From Candidatus Daviesbacteria bacterium (GTDB taxonomy: Bacteria; Patescibacteriota; Microgenomatia; Daviesbacterales; UBA10151), in NCBI GenBank assembly GCA_003519445.1, contig DOWS01000006.1:1-6721 (forward strand): 6,721 nucleotides of DNA, written 5' to 3'. The notes under the pieces are model-generated. The model saw only the letters and a program-made list of their open reading frames with translations, had not been told where the DNA came from and searched no databases. Every line of letters starts with the position of its first letter. Within the stretch, counting starts at the first letter, position 1. Of the stretch, positions 5,010-6,721 are shown in pieces. Position numbers and translations under genes: made by a program.

Positions 5010-5606
5010 TTATTCCTTGGTTTCTGGCGGACAGGCTTGCGCTTCTCTAAGCTCTTTAATTAAGAGTCTGACTCTGTGTACGGTACGCATAGGAGAGGAG
5101 ATAATTGCTTTCCCAAGAAGGAAAATACCGGGAATATTTAAGGACCAATAAGGTATATTGTGTGGATCAAATAAAAAATCATGCATGCTACTAGCATCAG
5201 GAAAGCTTGCTCCAAAATCCGGTCCTCCCAATACAATTGCTAAAGATTGGGCATATTCCCCTGCAAAATGAAGACTTACTCCAGCAAGAGCCATTTTTCT
5301 ATCATCAGTCAAGTCAGGTTGCAGTCTTAAGATTTTTCTTAACGGAAAAAATTCTCTCAAATTTCCGGCGGCACCTTTAAAAATAGGCAGGGCAGGAGGC
5401 AAAACTGCAATTGATATTGCAACTTTTCGCGGAAGCCCAAAATCAATACCCATTGAATGTAAAATTTGTTCGGAATAGCCTAGTCCCAAAAATGCCCCTA
5501 CCCCACCAAAAGTGAGTAGGGTATCTCTATTCATCAATCCATCGGTAACTGAAGTGATTTTTGCAGGGATTTCATTAACATATCGCACTAATTTTTCCGG
5601 GAACAT
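5010..5606 (-). CDS. Hypothetical protein with hydrophobic segments, unknown function
   Basis: I do not recognise this 198-residue protein. Hydrophobic stretches lie at about 29-44, 62-80, 105-127 and 155-171, separated by basic segments (LRKILRLQPDLTDDRK 89-104; RTVHRVRLLIKELREAQ 174-190). It is probably membrane-associated with a positively charged, cytoplasmic C-terminus. Several helices contain Pro, Gly or His, so a count of true spanning segments is uncertain. A single gene with its own promoter, it converges on the tRNA cluster with only 23 bp between and is divergent from the Nudix gene. The start is uncertain: the best promoter's -10 box overlaps the ATG at 5606, so transcription would begin inside the frame and the GTG at 5588 (codon 7) may be the real start. 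Confidence 0.7.
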   Translation of the reverse strand: MFPEKLVRYVNEIPAKITSVTDGLMNRDTLLTFGGVGAFLGLGYSEQILHSMGIDFGLPRKVAISIAVLPPALPIFKGAAGNLREFFPLRKILRLQPDLTDDRKMALAGVSLHFAGEYAQSLAIVLGGPDFGASFPDASSMHDFLFDPHNIPYWSLNIPGIFLLGKAIISSPMRTVHRVRLLIKELREAQACPPETKE

Positions 5607-5634
5607 TTATATAAACTTTGGAGCAGACAGTCAA
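5606..5634 (-). promoter_or_regulatory. Promoter of the minus-strand hypothetical gene
   Basis: On the minus strand TTGACT (5634-5629) and TATAAA (5611-5606) are 17 bp apart, each matching 5 of 6 consensus bases. The -10 box runs into the annotated ATG. Either the start codon is further downstream, or the functional -10 is the overlapping TATATA shifted 2 bp upstream, with a 15-bp spacer. Confidence 0.5.
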
Positions 5635-5651
5635 ATTTTACACACCATAGA

Positions 5652-5680
5652 TTGAGATTGCAAGGGGAGAGGTGTAAAAT
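5652..5680 (+). promoter_or_regulatory. Promoter of the Nudix-methyltransferase operon
   Basis: TTGAGA (5652-5657) and TAAAAT (5675-5680) are separated by 17 bp. The -10 box ends 8 nt before the ATG at 5689, predicting a near-leaderless mRNA. GGGGAGAGG (5664-5672) looks like a Shine-Dalgarno sequence but lies in the promoter spacer, about 16 nt from the ATG, so it would not be transcribed from this start. Confidence 0.55.
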
Positions 5681-5688
5681 TATCCCAA

Positions 5689-6093
5689 ATGAAACGAGAA
5701 TTTAGTGCCGGAGGGATTGTTTTTAATAAAAAGGGTGAGGTGCTTTTGACCAAGCATTCCCAAAACCACCACTGGAGCTTTCCCAAGGGTTTGATTGACC
5801 CCGGGCAAACTTTCCAGGAGGCAGCTGTCAGGGAAGTTAAGGAAGAAGGTGGAGTGGAAGCTAAAATTTTGGAAAAGGTAGGTTATTCTAAATTTATTTA
5901 CACTTTTGAGGATGAAAAGATTTTCAAAGTAGTAACTTATTTTTTAATGGAATATATCTCCGGAGATCCGAAAGATCATGACTGGGAAATGGAAGAAGCA
6001 GGATGGTATGAATCGGATAAAGCATTAGAGCAATTAACTTTTTCTCAAGACAAGACTTTACTCAAAAAAGCATTAGAGATTAGAAATGGATAA
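5689..6093 (+). CDS. Nudix hydrolase, Ap4A-hydrolase-like
   Basis: A 134-residue single-domain Nudix enzyme, which hydrolyses a nucleoside diphosphate linked to another group using Mg2+ or Mn2+. The Nudix box runs from Gly34 to Val56: G-x5-Q-x7-REVKEEGGV. The metal-binding glutamates Glu49, Glu52 and Glu53 are present. The first glutamate of the consensus (position 40) is Gln. The N-terminal SAGGIVF and HHWSFPKGLIDPG resemble bis(5'-nucleosyl)-tetraphosphatases, as does the C-terminal LEQLTFSQDKTLLKKAL. An Ap4A-type or general house-cleaning substrate is therefore the best guess; the true substrate cannot be read from sequence. It is the first gene of a two-gene operon, and its end overlaps the methyltransferase start by 8 bp. 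Confidence 0.9.
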   Translation: MKREFSAGGIVFNKKGEVLLTKHSQNHHWSFPKGLIDPGQTFQEAAVREVKEEGGVEAKILEKVGYSKFIYTFEDEKIFKVVTYFLMEYISGDPKDHDWEMEEAGWYESDKALEQLTFSQDKTLLKKALEIRNG

Positions 6094-6679
6094 TTTTGTT
6101 TCCCGCGGTGGCATTAAATTACAATCTGCCATTGAAAATTTCAAATTAAAAATTGAAAATTTGGTCTGTCTTGATGTTGGCTCGTCAACAGGCGGATTTG
6201 TGGATTGTTTATTGCAAAATGGGGCCAAAAAAGTTTATGCAGTGGATACTTCATATGGAGAGTTGGCCTGGAAGTTAAGAAATGATCCCCGGGTGGTAGT
6301 GATGGAGCGGACAAACATTTTGTATCTGGAACACCTTCCAGTTAAAGACACCTCGGGGGTGGGCTTTGACTCCCCCGAGGTGGATGGAGTGGATCTTGTA
6401 ACAATTGATGCCGGCTGGACCAAACTGGAACTTATTTTGCCTGTTGTTAAAAAGTTTTTAAAAAAAGATGGTTTTATTATTGCTTTATTAAAGCCTCAAT
6501 ATGAAGCTGATAAAAAAGATTTGGTGAAAGGTGTGGTAAAGCCGGAGTTGGTAGAAAAAATAAAAAATGAAGTTTTATTGAAAATTGAAAATTGTAAATT
6601 GAAAATTATTGATGTAATGGAGTCACCAATTCTGGGTGGGGGAGGAAATAAAGAATACCTATTATTAATTATCTGCTAA
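6086..6679 (+). CDS. TlyA/FtsJ-like SAM-dependent rRNA methyltransferase lacking the S4 domain
   Basis: A 197-residue FtsJ-fold methyltransferase closest to the TlyA family, which 2'-O-methylates cytidines in 16S/23S rRNA. Family landmarks are in order: VSRGGIKL (5-12), the SAM-binding motif LDVGSSTGGFVDCLL (29-43), VYAVDTSYGELAWKLRNDPRV (50-70), ERTN (74-77), VTIDAGWTKLELILP (105-119), LLKPQYE (134-140) and a C-terminal GGGNKEYLL. Candidate catalytic residues are Lys11, Asp108, Lys136 and Glu190. TlyA normally has an S4 RNA-binding domain of about 60 residues before VSRGG; here only four residues precede it, and the Nudix gene leaves no room. DAGWT replaces the usual DVSFI. Residues 88-100 come from an in-frame palindrome, and IENxKLKI occurs twice (16-23, 167-174). 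It could be a distinct FtsJ-family enzyme with another RNA target. Confidence 0.85.
   Translation: MDNFVSRGGIKLQSAIENFKLKIENLVCLDVGSSTGGFVDCLLQNGAKKVYAVDTSYGELAWKLRNDPRVVVMERTNILYLEHLPVKDTSGVGFDSPEVDGVDLVTIDAGWTKLELILPVVKKFLKKDGFIIALLKPQYEADKKDLVKGVVKPELVEKIKNEVLLKIENCKLKIIDVMESPILGGGGNKEYLLLIIC
6131..6154 (+). repeat. AT-rich 24-nt repeat, copy 1, in the methyltransferase gene
   Basis: This 24-nt stretch encodes IENFKLKI (residues 16-23). It matches 6584-6607 at 21 of 24 bases by eye, in the same reading frame. A further GAAAATTTG continues the pattern. Family alignment suggests no length change here, so it may be a replacement or convergent A-rich coding rather than an insertion. Confidence 0.5.
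6349..6382. repeat. Perfect inverted repeat inside the methyltransferase gene
   Basis: CACCTCGGGGG (6349-6359) and CCCCCGAGGTG (6372-6382) are perfect inverted 11-bp arms around a 12-nt loop. The arms are far richer in G and C than the surrounding gene. The element is read in frame as part of DTSGVGFDSPEVD (residues 88-100), at a place where TlyA proteins have about 12 fewer residues. No T-run follows, so it is not a classical terminator. It looks like a small palindromic element inserted without breaking the frame. Confidence 0.75.
6584..6607 (+). repeat. AT-rich 24-nt repeat, copy 2, in the methyltransferase gene
   Basis: This stretch encodes IENCKLKI (residues 167-174), the second copy of the repeat at 6131-6154. 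It is preceded by ATTGAAA repeated at 7-nt period (6578-6591), so the local sequence is partly tandem. Confidence 0.5.
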
Positions 6680-6721
6680 AACCTATATAGATTGGGTAGC
6701 TATAGCACCCCCAAAACAAAT
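6680..6721. other. Short 3' intergenic end of window
   Basis: These 42 bases after the methyltransferase stop hold no gene start, promoter or terminator hairpin that I can support. The sequence is cut by the window edge. Confidence 0.6.

Noticed and set aside
5664..5672. GGGGAGAGG as the Shine-Dalgarno sequence of the Nudix gene
   Set aside because: It is about 16 nt from the ATG and lies between the -35 and -10 boxes.
6349..6382. Hairpin as a rho-independent terminator
   Set aside because: It lies in the middle of a coding sequence that continues with conserved motifs, and no T-run follows on either strand.
1..6721. CRISPR array, insertion sequence or tRNA attachment-site duplication
   Set aside because: No regularly spaced repeats, transposase motifs, terminal inverted repeats or duplicated tRNA ends were seen.

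Overview
The window looks like chromosomal DNA from a small-genome, moderately AT-rich bacterium. My best guess is a Candidate Phyla Radiation (Patescibacteria) lineage, possibly Microgenomates. The support is indirect: tightly packed or overlapping genes, four tRNAs with no encoded CCA, few Shine-Dalgarno sequences, promoter -10 boxes lying only 8-9 nt before start codons, an S4-less TlyA-like methyltransferase, and several proteins with no recognisable family. There is no 16S or marker phylogeny here, so this placement is inference.

Layout. Positions 1-495 hold the end of a RelE/HigB-type toxin gene and a complete Xre-family (HigA-like) antitoxin gene with its own promoter. A convergent gene (482-1258, minus) encodes a cytosolic protein with a transglutaminase-like Cys-His-Asp triad. 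A minus-strand tRNA-Ser(GCU) follows (1297-1380). Positions 1422-4145 are a tightly overlapping plus-strand operon, dprA-comM-yraN, which handles incoming single-stranded DNA during natural transformation. A near-consensus promoter inside the end of yraN drives a small two-helix membrane protein (4156-4704). Three plus-strand tRNAs follow: Arg(GCG), Ser(CGA) and Arg(CCG). A minus-strand orphan gene (5010-5606) is divergent from a two-gene operon: a Nudix hydrolase (5689-6093) overlapping a TlyA/FtsJ-like RNA methyltransferase (6086-6679).

How the genes work together. DprA (RecA loader on imported ssDNA), ComM (branch-migration helicase) and YraN (nuclease-fold partner) form one functional unit, with translation coupled through 11-bp and 4-bp overlaps. 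The other genes are house-keeping or orphan genes packed around it.

The points most worth a second look are these. (1) A perfect 11-bp inverted repeat sits in frame inside the methyltransferase gene and adds about 12 residues compared with the family. (2) The same gene has two near-identical 24-nt AT-rich repeats, both read as IENxKLKI. (3) A recurring promoter pattern predicts near-leaderless mRNAs. (4) Two tRNA oddities: Arg with anticodon GCG, and Ser(GCU) with C33 instead of U33. I did not find a clear new defence or mobile system. The toxin-antitoxin pair and the transglutaminase-like neighbour are the nearest thing to accessory cargo.
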